Below are positions 1 to 6,537 of a stretch of 12,094 bases of DNA, piece after piece. Source of the stretch: Nitrospira sp. Its GTDB lineage: Bacteria > Nitrospirota > Nitrospiria > Nitrospirales > Nitrospiraceae. Numbering within the stretch: position 1 is the stretch's first letter; every line of letters starts with the position of its first letter. The notes beneath the pieces are model-generated. The model saw nothing but the letters and a program-made list of their open reading frames with translations. It did not search any database and was not told the DNA's origin. The DNA lies in NCBI GenBank assembly GCA_015904045.1, contig JABMDG010000046.1, positions 18,126 through 30,219 of the forward strand, read 5' to 3'. The position numbers and the translations under genes were made by a program.

Positions 1-195
1 TTCACCGACATAAATCTTTCTTCCCTCCTCAATGATCTTTGGATCCGTCCACCAGCCGGCTGGCATTTTTTTCTTGGCATAAGCGGCTGGCACTGGATCC
101 AATGGCATGAGTTCTGCCGAAGCGGCGATCCCTCCTGAGAGAGTCAGGCCCGATACCAAAACCATGATGCATTGCGCGATCCTCCTGCCACTCAT
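1..195 (-). CDS. Secreted c-type cytochrome, N-terminal part (cut by window edge)
   Basis: The reading frame stays open from an ATG at 193-195 to the first base of the window, giving 65 residues; the stop and probably the haem site lie outside. A strong Shine-Dalgarno AGGAGG sits 8 bases before the ATG. Residues 1-27 form a signal peptide: Arg at 4-5, then a hydrophobic stretch, then an Ala-rich end (IAASA). The mature part has a Lys-rich patch followed by PAGWWTDP and EEGRKIY. A 'GRKIY' helix just before the haem-binding CxxCH is typical of class I cytochromes c, so a periplasmic monohaem or dihaem cytochrome is the likely product. The CxxCH itself is not visible, so the family call is inference. 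The gene lies 109 bases downstream of the tetrahaem cytochrome gene on the same strand and may share its transcript. Confidence 0.7.
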   Translation of the reverse strand, partial: MSGRRIAQCIMVLVSGLTLSGGIAASAELMPLDPVPAAYAKKKMPAGWWTDPKIIEEGRKIYVGE

Positions 196-304
196 GCGCG
201 ACCTCCTATTGCAACTTCAACTTATTGGATATCTCAGTAGTGTTTTACTATCAACTGGACAACGTCATGTTGACTTTGGATTAGGACGGGTCATGAGGGA
301 TAGA

Positions 305-922
305 CTAGTCCTTCTCATCCTTGTCTTCTGTTTCTTTTTGCACTTCTTTCAAGACCATCACACCCTGAACTCGACTCGCATTGAGATCGCTCTCCGGGAC
401 CTTCTTGTGGACCAGATTCTGATGGCAATCAATGCAGGTGGCGCCCTCGGTTTCCATCTTTTTGTGCGCGGCCTTCGCCGATGCACCCGGTGGCTTGGTA
501 TTCTTGTGACACTCGCGGCACGTGACGCTGTCCCAGTTTTTCAGGGACATGCGCGCGTAGTGGGCCATGATGGGCCGGCGCTCGTTAAATTTCTCGATCG
601 TTGAGTAGTCATATTTCATTTCCGCGAGCACCGCCCGCGTTCCGTCATAGATGTGTGTCCAGGCGGCCAGGTGAAAGTTCCCTAAGCCCTGGGGCACGTG
701 GCAATCCTTGCAGCCCGGATCGGCCCCGAGCGCACCATAGTGCGAGGACTTTTTTAGCTCTTCATATGGGTAGGTTTGGGAATGGCAGCTCACGCAGAAC
801 TCAGTTCTCGAGAGGGCATGCTCCCCGCCGAAGACGACAGCGATCCCTCCAACCGTGAGAAAGGCGCCAAGAAGCAGGGCGCCGCCCGACGCGTTTAAGT
901 ACTGGCGGATCTTGCCTGCCAT
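305..922 (-). CDS. NapC/NirT-family membrane-anchored tetrahaem cytochrome c
   Basis: The 205-residue protein has one N-terminal membrane anchor (about residues 12-32) and four CxxCH haem sites at C43, C71, C135 and C163, the layout and length of NapC/NirT/NrfH proteins. Members of this family take electrons from membrane quinol and pass them to a periplasmic reductase or cytochrome. The C-terminal CIDCHQNLVH segment is NirT-like. The start was chosen at 920-922 because AAGGAG lies 6 bases upstream; a longer frame reaches 1036 but would cover the promoter region. In many relatives the first haem motif continues as CHxM, with Met as an axial ligand; here it reads CHSQ. The tail from residue 191 is highly charged (Lys/Glu/Asp). 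The gene is divergent from a CarH-like regulator with shared operator repeats. The physiological electron acceptor is not evident, although the small cytochrome downstream is a candidate. Confidence 0.9.
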   Translation of the reverse strand: MAGKIRQYLNASGGALLLGAFLTVGGIAVVFGGEHALSRTEFCVSCHSQTYPYEELKKSSHYGALGADPGCKDCHVPQGLGNFHLAAWTHIYDGTRAVLAEMKYDYSTIEKFNERRPIMAHYARMSLKNWDSVTCRECHKNTKPPGASAKAAHKKMETEGATCIDCHQNLVHKKVPESDLNASRVQGVMVLKEVQKETEDKDEKD

Positions 923-963
923 GATGAACTCCTTTTTTGCATGTTCACTGTTTGTTTCCGCTA

Positions 964-973
964 TGTCTAATGT
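964..973 (+). promoter_or_regulatory. Operator copy 1, TGTCTAATGT
   Basis: This is the first of three perfect copies of a 10-bp element in the divergent gap. It overlaps the -10 box and the predicted transcription start of the tetrahaem cytochrome gene. It lies 21 bp, about two helical turns, from copy 2 in the same orientation. Binding by the adjacent CarH-like regulator is inferred from position. Confidence 0.6.
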
Positions 974-999
974 ATATACCATGATGTCTAATGTGTCAA
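971..999 (-). promoter_or_regulatory. Sigma70-like promoter of the tetrahaem cytochrome gene
   Basis: Read leftward there is a perfect TTGACA (994-999), a 17-bp spacer and TATACA (971-976). Transcription would start near 964, giving a leader of about 41 bases that contains the AAGGAG ribosome site. Operator copies 1 and 2 overlap the -10 and fill the spacer next to the -35, as expected for a repressed promoter. Confidence 0.65.
985..994 (+). promoter_or_regulatory. Operator copy 2, TGTCTAATGT
   Basis: A perfect copy of the 10-bp element in the spacer of the cytochrome promoter, touching its -35 box. MerR-family proteins characteristically bind between -35 and -10, and CarH/LitR proteins repress by covering this region. 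The assignment to the neighbouring regulator is inference. Confidence 0.6.
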
Positions 1000-1018
1000 G
1001 CGTTAAAATAATAACTAT

Positions 1019-1047
1019 TTGACAAACATTAGACATTCAATTACAAT
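1019..1047 (+). promoter_or_regulatory. Sigma70-like promoter of the CarH-like regulator gene
   Basis: A perfect TTGACA (1019-1024), a 17-bp spacer and TACAAT (1042-1047). The start codon at 1059 is only 11 bases past the -10, so the transcript would begin about 4-6 bases before the ATG, which explains the lack of a Shine-Dalgarno sequence. The third operator copy lies inside the spacer, suggesting autorepression. Confidence 0.65.
1026..1035 (-). promoter_or_regulatory. Operator copy 3, TGTCTAATGT (inverted)
   Basis: A perfect inverted copy of the element, within the -35/-10 spacer of the regulator's own promoter. Its TAGACA part follows the -35 TTGACA with an 11-bp period, matching the 11-bp direct-repeat spacing I recall for CarH operators. 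The second promoter thus repeats the arrangement of the first. Confidence 0.6.
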
Positions 1048-1058
1048 TCGAATGTCCC

Positions 1059-1976
1059 ATGCACAATCATAGAATTCATAGGGTTGCAAAATTGACCGGT
1101 CTCTCAAGAGCCGTGATACGGGTCTGGGAGAGGCGGCATGGACTTGTCAAACCTTTACGGAGTGCCAATCGTTACCGGGAGTACACTGATGAGGACATCG
1201 CGTTGCTCCGGTTTCTGAAGGAGGAACTGGATCGGGGCCAGACAATCGGAGTGCTCGCACTGGAGGGGCGAGACGCCCTGCTTGAGCGCATGCGTCTCAC
1301 GTCACTTCCAAAGAAGGAAGAACTCACACCGCACAAAAACCTGCTCGACGAACTGGTCTCATGCCTTGATCCTCTCGACAAGCTCCGCTTTGAGCAAAAA
1401 CTCAACGGAGCAGTCGCCGTCATTCCGTTTGATGAGGCGGTGCAGCGAATTCTCCTTCCCTTGCAACGCCGCGTCGGCGAGCTGTGGCATGAAGATCGGC
1501 TGAGCATAGCGGTTGAACATTACGTCACGAAATTCCTCCAGCAGAAACTCTTCTCCGTGATGAATCAGCTCCCGGTGAACGAGTTTGGCCCACGCGTGCT
1601 GATTGCCTGCCCAGAAGGCGAGTTTCATGAACTCGGCGCACAAGCCGTGGCCTATCTTGCCGCAGCACGTGGGTGCCATATCTATTACTTGGGCTCGAAC
1701 CTTCCGCTGACAGATCTGCAGACGTTCTGTGAAAGTATCACTCCAGACCTGGTGCTTCTCTCCCTAACCGAAAGTAGATCAGATGAAATGGCGCGTCGGC
1801 TGTTGCATCAGCTCCAACCAATTGCACTGCGCTGGCCTGTTGCGATGGGAGGCCAAGGAGCGGAAGTCCTTGAACATCTCTTGGAGCACGGTAAAGTTGA
1901 GGTTCTCCGCGATCTTGCAGCGCTCCACAACCGTCTCGCGAGCCTTCTTTCCATGCACCAGCGGGCATTCCACTAG
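1059..1976 (+). CDS. CarH/LitR-like B12-dependent MerR regulator (probable photoreceptor)
   Basis: This 305-residue protein begins with a MerR-type winged helix-turn-helix (about 5-75, with VIRVWERRHGLV). A helical bundle follows (about 95-170), then a Rossmann-like B12-binding domain (about 178-300). The bundle contains W143-H144 and E153-H154, i.e. the W-x9-EH pattern, equivalent to W131, H132, E141 and H142 of Thermus CarH. The B12 signature is complete: E188-x-H190-x-x-G193, then 41 residues to S235-x-T, then 26 residues to G264-G265. H190 is the expected lower cobalt ligand and H144 the residue that replaces adenosyl after light. In characterised CarH proteins the adenosylcobalamin tetramer represses in the dark and falls apart in light. 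Only this ATG fits: the one at 1052 is out of frame and stops after six codons. Targets are probably its own gene and the divergent cytochrome gene. Other B12-sensing behaviour is possible. Confidence 0.9.
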   Translation: MHNHRIHRVAKLTGLSRAVIRVWERRHGLVKPLRSANRYREYTDEDIALLRFLKEELDRGQTIGVLALEGRDALLERMRLTSLPKKEELTPHKNLLDELVSCLDPLDKLRFEQKLNGAVAVIPFDEAVQRILLPLQRRVGELWHEDRLSIAVEHYVTKFLQQKLFSVMNQLPVNEFGPRVLIACPEGEFHELGAQAVAYLAAARGCHIYYLGSNLPLTDLQTFCESITPDLVLLSLTESRSDEMARRLLHQLQPIALRWPVAMGGQGAEVLEHLLEHGKVEVLRDLAALHNRLASLLSMHQRAFH

Positions 1977-2239
1977 CTTTTCAGCATCCTGCTCGTCGCA
2001 GAATCAACAGACTACCTGCCCCGTCCATTACCCCACGCTCCCAGAGCTTCTTCAATCGTTTCGCGTAGGCTCGTGTATCATGTTGACCGATCGTACAACG
2101 GTAGGTTGGTTCCAAACTGAATAGGACCTTGGCCCTGCCTGCGCAGTCATCAGCCATCCGCAACAATCATGAGGCTGGCAACGCTACTACTCTGCCAGAC
2201 CGAGCAGGTCACGGCGGATTCAGGGGTGACGGAGAGATT
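1977..2239. other. Intergenic gap between convergent genes, no clear terminator
   Basis: These 263 bases separate the rightward CarH-like gene from the leftward ttcA. I see only 4-bp stems such as CTGC/GCAG near 1990 and no stem followed by a T run for either strand. A leftward open frame of 61 codons (1981-2166) begins with TTG, lacks a ribosome site and matches nothing I know. It may be chance or a decayed remnant. Confidence 0.4.
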
Positions 2240-3142
2240 CTATGATATGGAAGGAAACGAGACGGTGGGATTTTCGTGCGGGGCCGGTTCTTCGTCCAAC
2301 CAGGCATCGCCCTCCGGTTGGCCCGTCGTCGTTGATTCCAGGGATTGGAAATCGAACAGCCGGGTGTCCATCAACAGCGAGGGAGCGACATTGGTGAGAG
2401 CAGCAGCCATGCTGTCCGAGCAGCCGGGCGATTCCAGCTCCCACTGACGAAGCCAGGCCTTCACCTTTTTCCGCTTCAAATCTTCCTGCGATCCGCAGAG
2501 ATCACAAGGAATGATGGGAAAGGCCCGCAGCTCGGCATATCGCGCCAGATCCGCCTCTTTCACAAAGACCAACGGGCGGATGACGAGATGCCGTCCGTCT
2601 TTCGACCGCAGTTTCGGCGGAATCGCTTTGAGCTTGCCGGTATAGAGCAGATTCAGGAACAAGGTTTCGACGATGTCGTCGCGGTGATGGCCCAGCGCGA
2701 TTTTGGTGGCACCGAGTTCCGTCGCAATCCGGTAGAGGTGACCGCGGCGCAAGCGTGAGCACAGTGAGCACGTTGTTTGCCCCTCAGGAATAAGCCGCTT
2801 TACAATCGAATAGGTATCCCGGGTCTCGATATGGAAGGGCACGCCCCGGCTCGTCAGGTACTCAGGCAGGATGTGCGCAGGGAATCCCGGTTGCTTTTGA
2901 TCGAGGTTGACCGCCACCAGGTCAAACTTTACCGGCGCGCGGCGTTGCAACAGGAGAAGGATATCAAGTAAGCCATAACTGTCTTTGCCGCCCGACAGGC
3001 ACACCATCACCTTGTCGCCGTGTTCGATGAGACGGTAGTCGGCGATGGCCTGGCCTACCAGCCGGCATAGGCGTGTTTGCATTTTTTCCGTCTCCTCGTC
3101 CAGTTTGTGCGGCGGGGCGAGTGACGTTGTGGGACGGTGCAT
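2240..3142 (-). CDS. ttcA: tRNA 2-thiocytidine(32) synthetase TtcA
   Basis: TtcA converts cytidine 32 of certain tRNAs to 2-thiocytidine, using ATP to activate the base and a [4Fe-4S] cluster for sulfur transfer. The protein shows the PP-loop SGGKDS (50-55), the paired cysteines C125/C128 in [10 protein letters not shown], the GHHRDD segment (151-156), and C213 in [10 protein letters not shown]. The two cysteine sites are those that ligate the cluster in the family. The 300-residue length fits (E. coli about 311). I chose the ATG at 3140-3142 because a TACAAT -10 element ends 7 bases before it, which would give a leaderless mRNA. An upstream ATG at 3190 would lie beyond that promoter, and M21 is the next internal option. 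The C-terminal 35 residues after LFDF are acidic and Pro/Thr-rich, probably disordered. Cytoplasmic; divergent from a phosphatase-like gene 70 bases away. Confidence 0.93.
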   Translation of the reverse strand: MHRPTTSLAPPHKLDEETEKMQTRLCRLVGQAIADYRLIEHGDKVMVCLSGGKDSYGLLDILLLLQRRAPVKFDLVAVNLDQKQPGFPAHILPEYLTSRGVPFHIETRDTYSIVKRLIPEGQTTCSLCSRLRRGHLYRIATELGATKIALGHHRDDIVETLFLNLLYTGKLKAIPPKLRSKDGRHLVIRPLVFVKEADLARYAELRAFPIIPCDLCGSQEDLKRKKVKAWLRQWELESPGCSDSMAAALTNVAPSLLMDTRLFDFQSLESTTTGQPEGDAWLDEEPAPHENPTVSFPSIS

Positions 3143-3149
3143 GGCCGGG

Positions 3150-3179
3150 ATTGTACCCCCTTGCACGACAGCCTGTCGA
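3150..3179 (-). promoter_or_regulatory. Predicted ttcA promoter with leaderless start
   Basis: Leftward, TCGACA (3174-3179) and TACAAT (3150-3155) are separated by 18 bp, each matching 5 of 6 consensus bases. The ttcA ATG begins right where transcription should start. A 13-bp palindrome, CGACAG-C-CTGTCG (3166-3178), overlaps the -35 and could be an operator. Confidence 0.5.
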
Positions 3180-3212
3180 CGGTGGGTCATAGAACGGAGC
3201 GCTAAACACCCG

Positions 3213-3686
3213 ATGGCTCACTCGATCCTCTTCGTCTGCACCGGCAACGTGTTTCGCAGCATGGTGGCCGAACATGCGATGCGGGCGCAGCTTGGTTCGG
3301 AGAGCAGTTTTCTTGTCGGATCTGCCGGCATCGAAGCTAAGCCGCAAACGATCCATCCCCTCATCCACGCCCGATTGATGCAGAAAGGCTGCGATCCATC
3401 CTTGCATCTCCAGCGCATGCTGACGCGGGAGATGGTGGATCGAACCAATCTCATCATCGCCATGGGCCGGAACCATCGTGACTTCATTCAGCAGAACTTC
3501 GGCCGCGCGGTCCCACTGTTCAATGAAGTATCGTTCGGCACGGAACTTCCTATTCTCGATCTGCATGAAGCCATGCCCGATTGGGAACAGAATCTACGCG
3601 GAGCCCGCGACTATATCGAGTCCGTCATTGACCACATTTGGGACGCAGTCCCGCTGCTGGTAACGAGACTTCCGTACTTTCTGTGA
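3213..3686 (+). CDS. Low-molecular-weight protein-tyrosine-phosphatase-like protein
   Basis: The 157-residue protein has the fold signature of low-molecular-weight phosphotyrosine phosphatases and related arsenate reductases: an N-terminal strand followed by the phosphate loop VCTGNVFRS, i.e. C9-x5-R15. The length matches the family. In classical members the loop reads CxGNxCRS; here the second Cys is replaced by Phe (residue 14). A C-terminal acid in the usual position (D123, MPDW) could act as general acid, though it lacks the usual DP pair. The ATG at 3213 was chosen because the phosphate loop must lie near the N-terminus; GGAG occurs 13 bases upstream, rather far. The frame extends back to 3045 but that part overlaps ttcA and looks non-coding. 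Substrate unknown: phosphoprotein, arsenate or a small phosphoester. Confidence 0.82.
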   Translation: MAHSILFVCTGNVFRSMVAEHAMRAQLGSESSFLVGSAGIEAKPQTIHPLIHARLMQKGCDPSLHLQRMLTREMVDRTNLIIAMGRNHRDFIQQNFGRAVPLFNEVSFGTELPILDLHEAMPDWEQNLRGARDYIESVIDHIWDAVPLLVTRLPYFL

Positions 3687-3696
3687 GTCGTTTCCT

Positions 3697-3714
3697 CTGC
3701 AACGGCTGTTGCAG
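3697..3714 (+). repeat. Small hairpin after the phosphatase-like gene
   Basis: CTGCAAC and GTTGCAG form a perfect 7-bp stem with a GGCT loop, 11 bases after the stop codon. No T run follows, so it is not a convincing intrinsic terminator. It may slow transcription or protect the 3' end. Confidence 0.4.
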
Positions 3715-3858
3715 TGCAATCGTGAACCATTCCTTCCGCTCGCTGTTTCTCTGCCTCCCCGGTACCGGTTCAGCCCAGCGTTTTCTGCATCGCGTGCTAT
3801 ATTTTCTTATATGCAGACAACCAACAACATATTCACCTCTTGAAGGCAGCACGAAGGG

Positions 3859-4905
3859 ATGGACATCCTCAGGACCCCCAGCACTGGACAGGGAGAACCG
3901 GCGTGGGCCTCGTGGCCCGACGACGCGCTTCTGGACCTGCCGATGTGCGATCTTCATCTTGAGATTCGTGGTGGATTTCTCGAGCAGCCGATCGCCGAAC
4001 TGAATCGCGAATTAGAAGAACGAGAGCTACTCTTTCGTCCTCATTTCTGGCTCTCGAACGAGTGGTTTACTCCCGACGGCGTCCCCGGCATCGCGGTACC
4101 GTTCTACCTCGCCCATCCCCGTTTGGCGAAGCTTGAATTAGCCCAGATGTTGGAAGTGGAGGGAGGTACGACGGACTGGTGCCTGCGCATCTTGCGCCAT
4201 GAAGCCGGCCACGCGATTGAAAACGCCTACAAGATCCGGCGCCGTAAAGTCCGGCAGCAGATCTTCGGCAAATCGTCTCAACGCTATCCCCTGTACTATT
4301 CCCCTCGGCCCTATAGCCGAAGCTTCGTCCACCATCTGGACGTGTGGTATGCGCAGAGCCATCCGGACGAAGACTTCGCCGAGACATTTGCCGTCTGGCT
4401 GACGCCAAATTCAGCATGGGAGGAGCGGTACCGGGGGTGGCCCGTGCTGAAGAAACTTCTGTACGTGGATGGGCTTATGAAAGAACTCGCGGGCACGCCT
4501 CCTCCTGTGACGATCTGCGAAGAAGTCGACTCATTGCCCGGCTTGAAGAAGACGCTGCGGGAGCACTACGAGTGGAAGCGCAGGCATTATGGCGTCGAGC
4601 AACAGTCGCTGTATGACCCCGATCTCAAGCGCCTCTTTTCAGGTCCCCTGGCTCATGTGGACAAGCCCAGAGCCGCGGTCTTTCTCAATCGTTTCCGGAA
4701 AGAAGTGCGGCGGAAGGTGGCTGCCTGGACCGGGGAATACCAATACACGATCGACCAGGTGCTCGAAGGCATGATCCTCCGCTGCCGCGAACTGGATCTG
4801 CGCGTCCCAGTGGCGGAAGAACAGGCAAAACTTGATTTCACCATCCTGCTGACCGTGCACACGATGAACTTCTTGCGGAGCGGAAGGCACCGGGTGGCCG
4901 TATGA
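3859..4905 (+). CDS. Putative zinc-binding metallopeptidase (HExxH)
   Basis: The 348-residue protein contains R-HEAGH-AIENA at 113-123. The two histidines (114, 118) would bind zinc and E115 would be the catalytic base. About 50 residues later DEDFAETFAVW (170-180) supplies Glu as third ligand (E171 or E175), giving a gluzincin-like arrangement. This resembles the family annotated as 'putative zinc-binding metallopeptidase'. No signal peptide or membrane segment is visible, so it should be cytoplasmic. The C-terminal 130 residues are charged and helical. ATG 3859 has GAAGG 12 bases upstream plus an adjoining GAAGGG that is too close; M29 is an alternative start. The stop overlaps the next start by four bases (ATGA), indicating translational coupling to the ATP-grasp gene, so both probably act in one pathway. 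Substrate not known. Confidence 0.75.
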   Translation: MDILRTPSTGQGEPAWASWPDDALLDLPMCDLHLEIRGGFLEQPIAELNRELEERELLFRPHFWLSNEWFTPDGVPGIAVPFYLAHPRLAKLELAQMLEVEGGTTDWCLRILRHEAGHAIENAYKIRRRKVRQQIFGKSSQRYPLYYSPRPYSRSFVHHLDVWYAQSHPDEDFAETFAVWLTPNSAWEERYRGWPVLKKLLYVDGLMKELAGTPPPVTICEEVDSLPGLKKTLREHYEWKRRHYGVEQQSLYDPDLKRLFSGPLAHVDKPRAAVFLNRFRKEVRRKVAAWTGEYQYTIDQVLEGMILRCRELDLRVPVAEEQAKLDFTILLTVHTMNFLRSGRHRVAV

Positions 4906-5924
4906 AACGCCTGCGTGTGCTCGTCCTCATGCATGAAGATCTCGTCCCACCTGAGCAGATCGCCGGCTCCGACCACAAAACCGCCGAATGGCGGACCGAG
5001 TACGATGTCGTCACCACGCTGAGAAAGTTAGGCCATGACGCCAGGCCGCTCGGCGTCAAGAACGATTTAGGTGTGATCCACAAGGCCATCGACGAATGGA
5101 AGCCGGATATCGCCTTCAACCTGCTGGAAGAATTCGACGGCGTAGCCGTCTACGATCAGCATGTGGTGTCGTATCTCGAGCTGCTGCGCGTGCCTTATAC
5201 CGGCTGCAACCCTCGCGGACTGATGCTGGCGCGCGATAAGGCCCTCACCAAGAAAGTGCTGTCCTTCCATCGTATCCCCTACCCGGAGTTCACCGAAGTG
5301 CCTCATGGCCGTGTGGTTCGGCGACCCAAACGCCTGATCTTTCCGTTGATTGTCAAATCGGTGAGCGAAGAAGCGTCATTGGGCATCTCGCAGGCCTCCA
5401 TCGTAGGCGATGACGAGAAGTTGAGCGAGCGGGTAGCCTTCATCCATCACAGCGTCGGAAGCGGGGCGCTGATCGAACGGTACATCGAAGGCCGCGAGTT
5501 CTATGTCGGCGTGATCGGAAATGGGCACCTACACGTGTTGCCGGTCTGGGAACTTATCATGGATAAGCTTCCGGACGACGCCAGGCGGATTGCGACCGAG
5601 CGGGTGAAGTGGAGCCGGAAATACCAGATGAAATACGGAATCACCTCACGGGAAGCCAAGAGTCTCCCGCCGGGCAAAACGGAAGAGATCCAACATTTAG
5701 CCAAACGGGTGTACCGGGCACTCGGGCTCAACGGGTATGCACGGATCGATATGCGGATGGACGCCGACGGACAACTCTACGTGCTGGAGGCTAATCCAAA
5801 CCCCCAAATCGCGCACGACGAAGACTTCGCCGACTCGGCCGAAAAGGCTGGCTACCATTACCAGGATCTGCTGCAGGAAATTCTGAACGTGGGTCTCCGC
5901 TGGCGGCCTGCTAAAGCGGCGTGA
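4902..5924 (+). CDS. ATP-grasp ligase related to D-alanine-D-alanine ligase
   Basis: The 340-residue protein has the three-part ATP-grasp layout. The N-terminal domain holds NLLEEFDG (73-80) and PYTGC (98-102). The central ATP-binding part holds DK113ALTKK and FPLIVK152SVSEEASLGIS, with an IERYIEGREF segment (191-200). The C-terminal part holds ARIDMR (280-285) and LEANPNP (295-301), where D283, E296 and N298 should bind magnesium. This matches D-Ala-D-Ala-ligase-like enzymes, which join a carboxylate to an amine through an acyl-phosphate. It is probably not the housekeeping Ddl: it is coupled to a peptidase gene, away from mur/fts genes, and differs in the usual substrate-binding region as far as I can judge. 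Cytoplasmic; start fixed by the ATGA overlap. A role in making or tailoring a peptide-like compound is inference. Confidence 0.82.
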   Translation: MKRLRVLVLMHEDLVPPEQIAGSDHKTAEWRTEYDVVTTLRKLGHDARPLGVKNDLGVIHKAIDEWKPDIAFNLLEEFDGVAVYDQHVVSYLELLRVPYTGCNPRGLMLARDKALTKKVLSFHRIPYPEFTEVPHGRVVRRPKRLIFPLIVKSVSEEASLGISQASIVGDDEKLSERVAFIHHSVGSGALIERYIEGREFYVGVIGNGHLHVLPVWELIMDKLPDDARRIATERVKWSRKYQMKYGITSREAKSLPPGKTEEIQHLAKRVYRALGLNGYARIDMRMDADGQLYVLEANPNPQIAHDEDFADSAEKAGYHYQDLLQEILNVGLRWRPAKAA

Positions 5925-5927
5925 TGG

Positions 5928-6479
5928 CTAGGGCCCCCAGCGGAGGCCGAACATGAGCGCCACACTGTTGTTGTCCTTTTCAGGCAGGGATGGAGAGAGG
6001 TCGATACTGTGCAGATTCACGATGACCGTCGAGGCCACGGCGAGGTTGTGGACGATCTGATATTCCAGCGACACACCGACCGGGATATACCAACTCGTGT
6101 CGTTCCGGTCGATCCGCGATGGCCCGGTTCCATGATCGAGATCGGCGTGAATCAGCCCGAACCCGGCAAAGGGAACGACATTAATGCCGTTGTTGAAGCG
6201 GAGATGATATTTCACAGCCCCCGCGAAGGAAATCTGGAACAGATCGCCCGTCGGGGTAATCTGCATCATCGGGCCGACTGAAAAATTCCGATCGAGATAG
6301 TAATCGACGTTGAATCCAAGGTTGAACACCGTGTCGTGCACGGACCCAGCAGTAAAGCCCACATCCGTACCCACTCCCCAGCGGTTCTCCTGCGCATAGG
6401 CTGGGACGAGCGCCGAGGCGAGCCACAGCGCTCCGGCCAATGCACCGATCAGAAACACGCGACCGCGACGTCTCTGCAT
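5928..6479 (-). CDS. Outer-membrane beta-barrel protein
   Basis: The 183-residue protein has a clear signal peptide: Arg-rich start, hydrophobic core 8-24 and cleavage after AYA (29/30). The mature part of about 154 residues alternates polar and hydrophobic residues with glycine/aromatic-rich strands (GVGTDVGFTAG, FNLGFNVDYYL, INVVPFAGFGLIHADL, VSLEYQIV, VALMFGLRW). This is the pattern of an eight-stranded porin-like or OmpW/OmpX-like barrel. The C-terminus ends RWGP rather than with the terminal Phe/Trp preferred by the BAM complex, although the Trp is only two residues from the end. AGGAGGAG, 6 bases upstream, supports the ATG. The gene converges on the ATP-grasp gene with only 3 bases between stop codons, so the two transcripts must overlap. 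Substrate or role not recognisable. Confidence 0.85.
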   Translation of the reverse strand: MQRRRGRVFLIGALAGALWLASALVPAYAQENRWGVGTDVGFTAGSVHDTVFNLGFNVDYYLDRNFSVGPMMQITPTGDLFQISFAGAVKYHLRFNNGINVVPFAGFGLIHADLDHGTGPSRIDRNDTSWYIPVGVSLEYQIVHNLAVASTVIVNLHSIDLSPSLPEKDNNSVALMFGLRWGP

Positions 6480-6537
6480 GGCAACTCCTCCTGCTCAGGG
6501 GTGCATGACTCTAGCACGGCATCCCCAGACGAACAAG

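Noticed and set aside
107..604. Rightward open frame of 165 codons
   Set aside because: It lies antisense across the signal-peptide cytochrome and the tetrahaem cytochrome, whose haem motifs and ribosome sites prove the leftward reading.
923..1036. N-terminal extension of the tetrahaem cytochrome to 1036
   Set aside because: It would translate through the -10/-35 elements and operator repeats. The ATG at 922 has a well-spaced AAGGAG directly before a standard membrane anchor.
1981..2166. Leftward 61-codon frame between convergent genes
   Set aside because: It has a TTG start, no ribosome site and no recognisable domain. I kept it only as a remark in the gap entry.
2345..2758. Rightward 137-codon frame
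   Set aside because: It is antisense inside ttcA, which is secured by the PP-loop and the paired cysteines.
2964..3566. Leftward 200-codon frame
   Set aside because: It covers the opposite strand of the phosphatase-like gene and the start of ttcA in another frame; no family features.
3697..3714. Intrinsic terminator after the phosphatase-like gene
   Set aside because: The 7-bp stem is perfect but no T run follows, so it was listed only as a hairpin.
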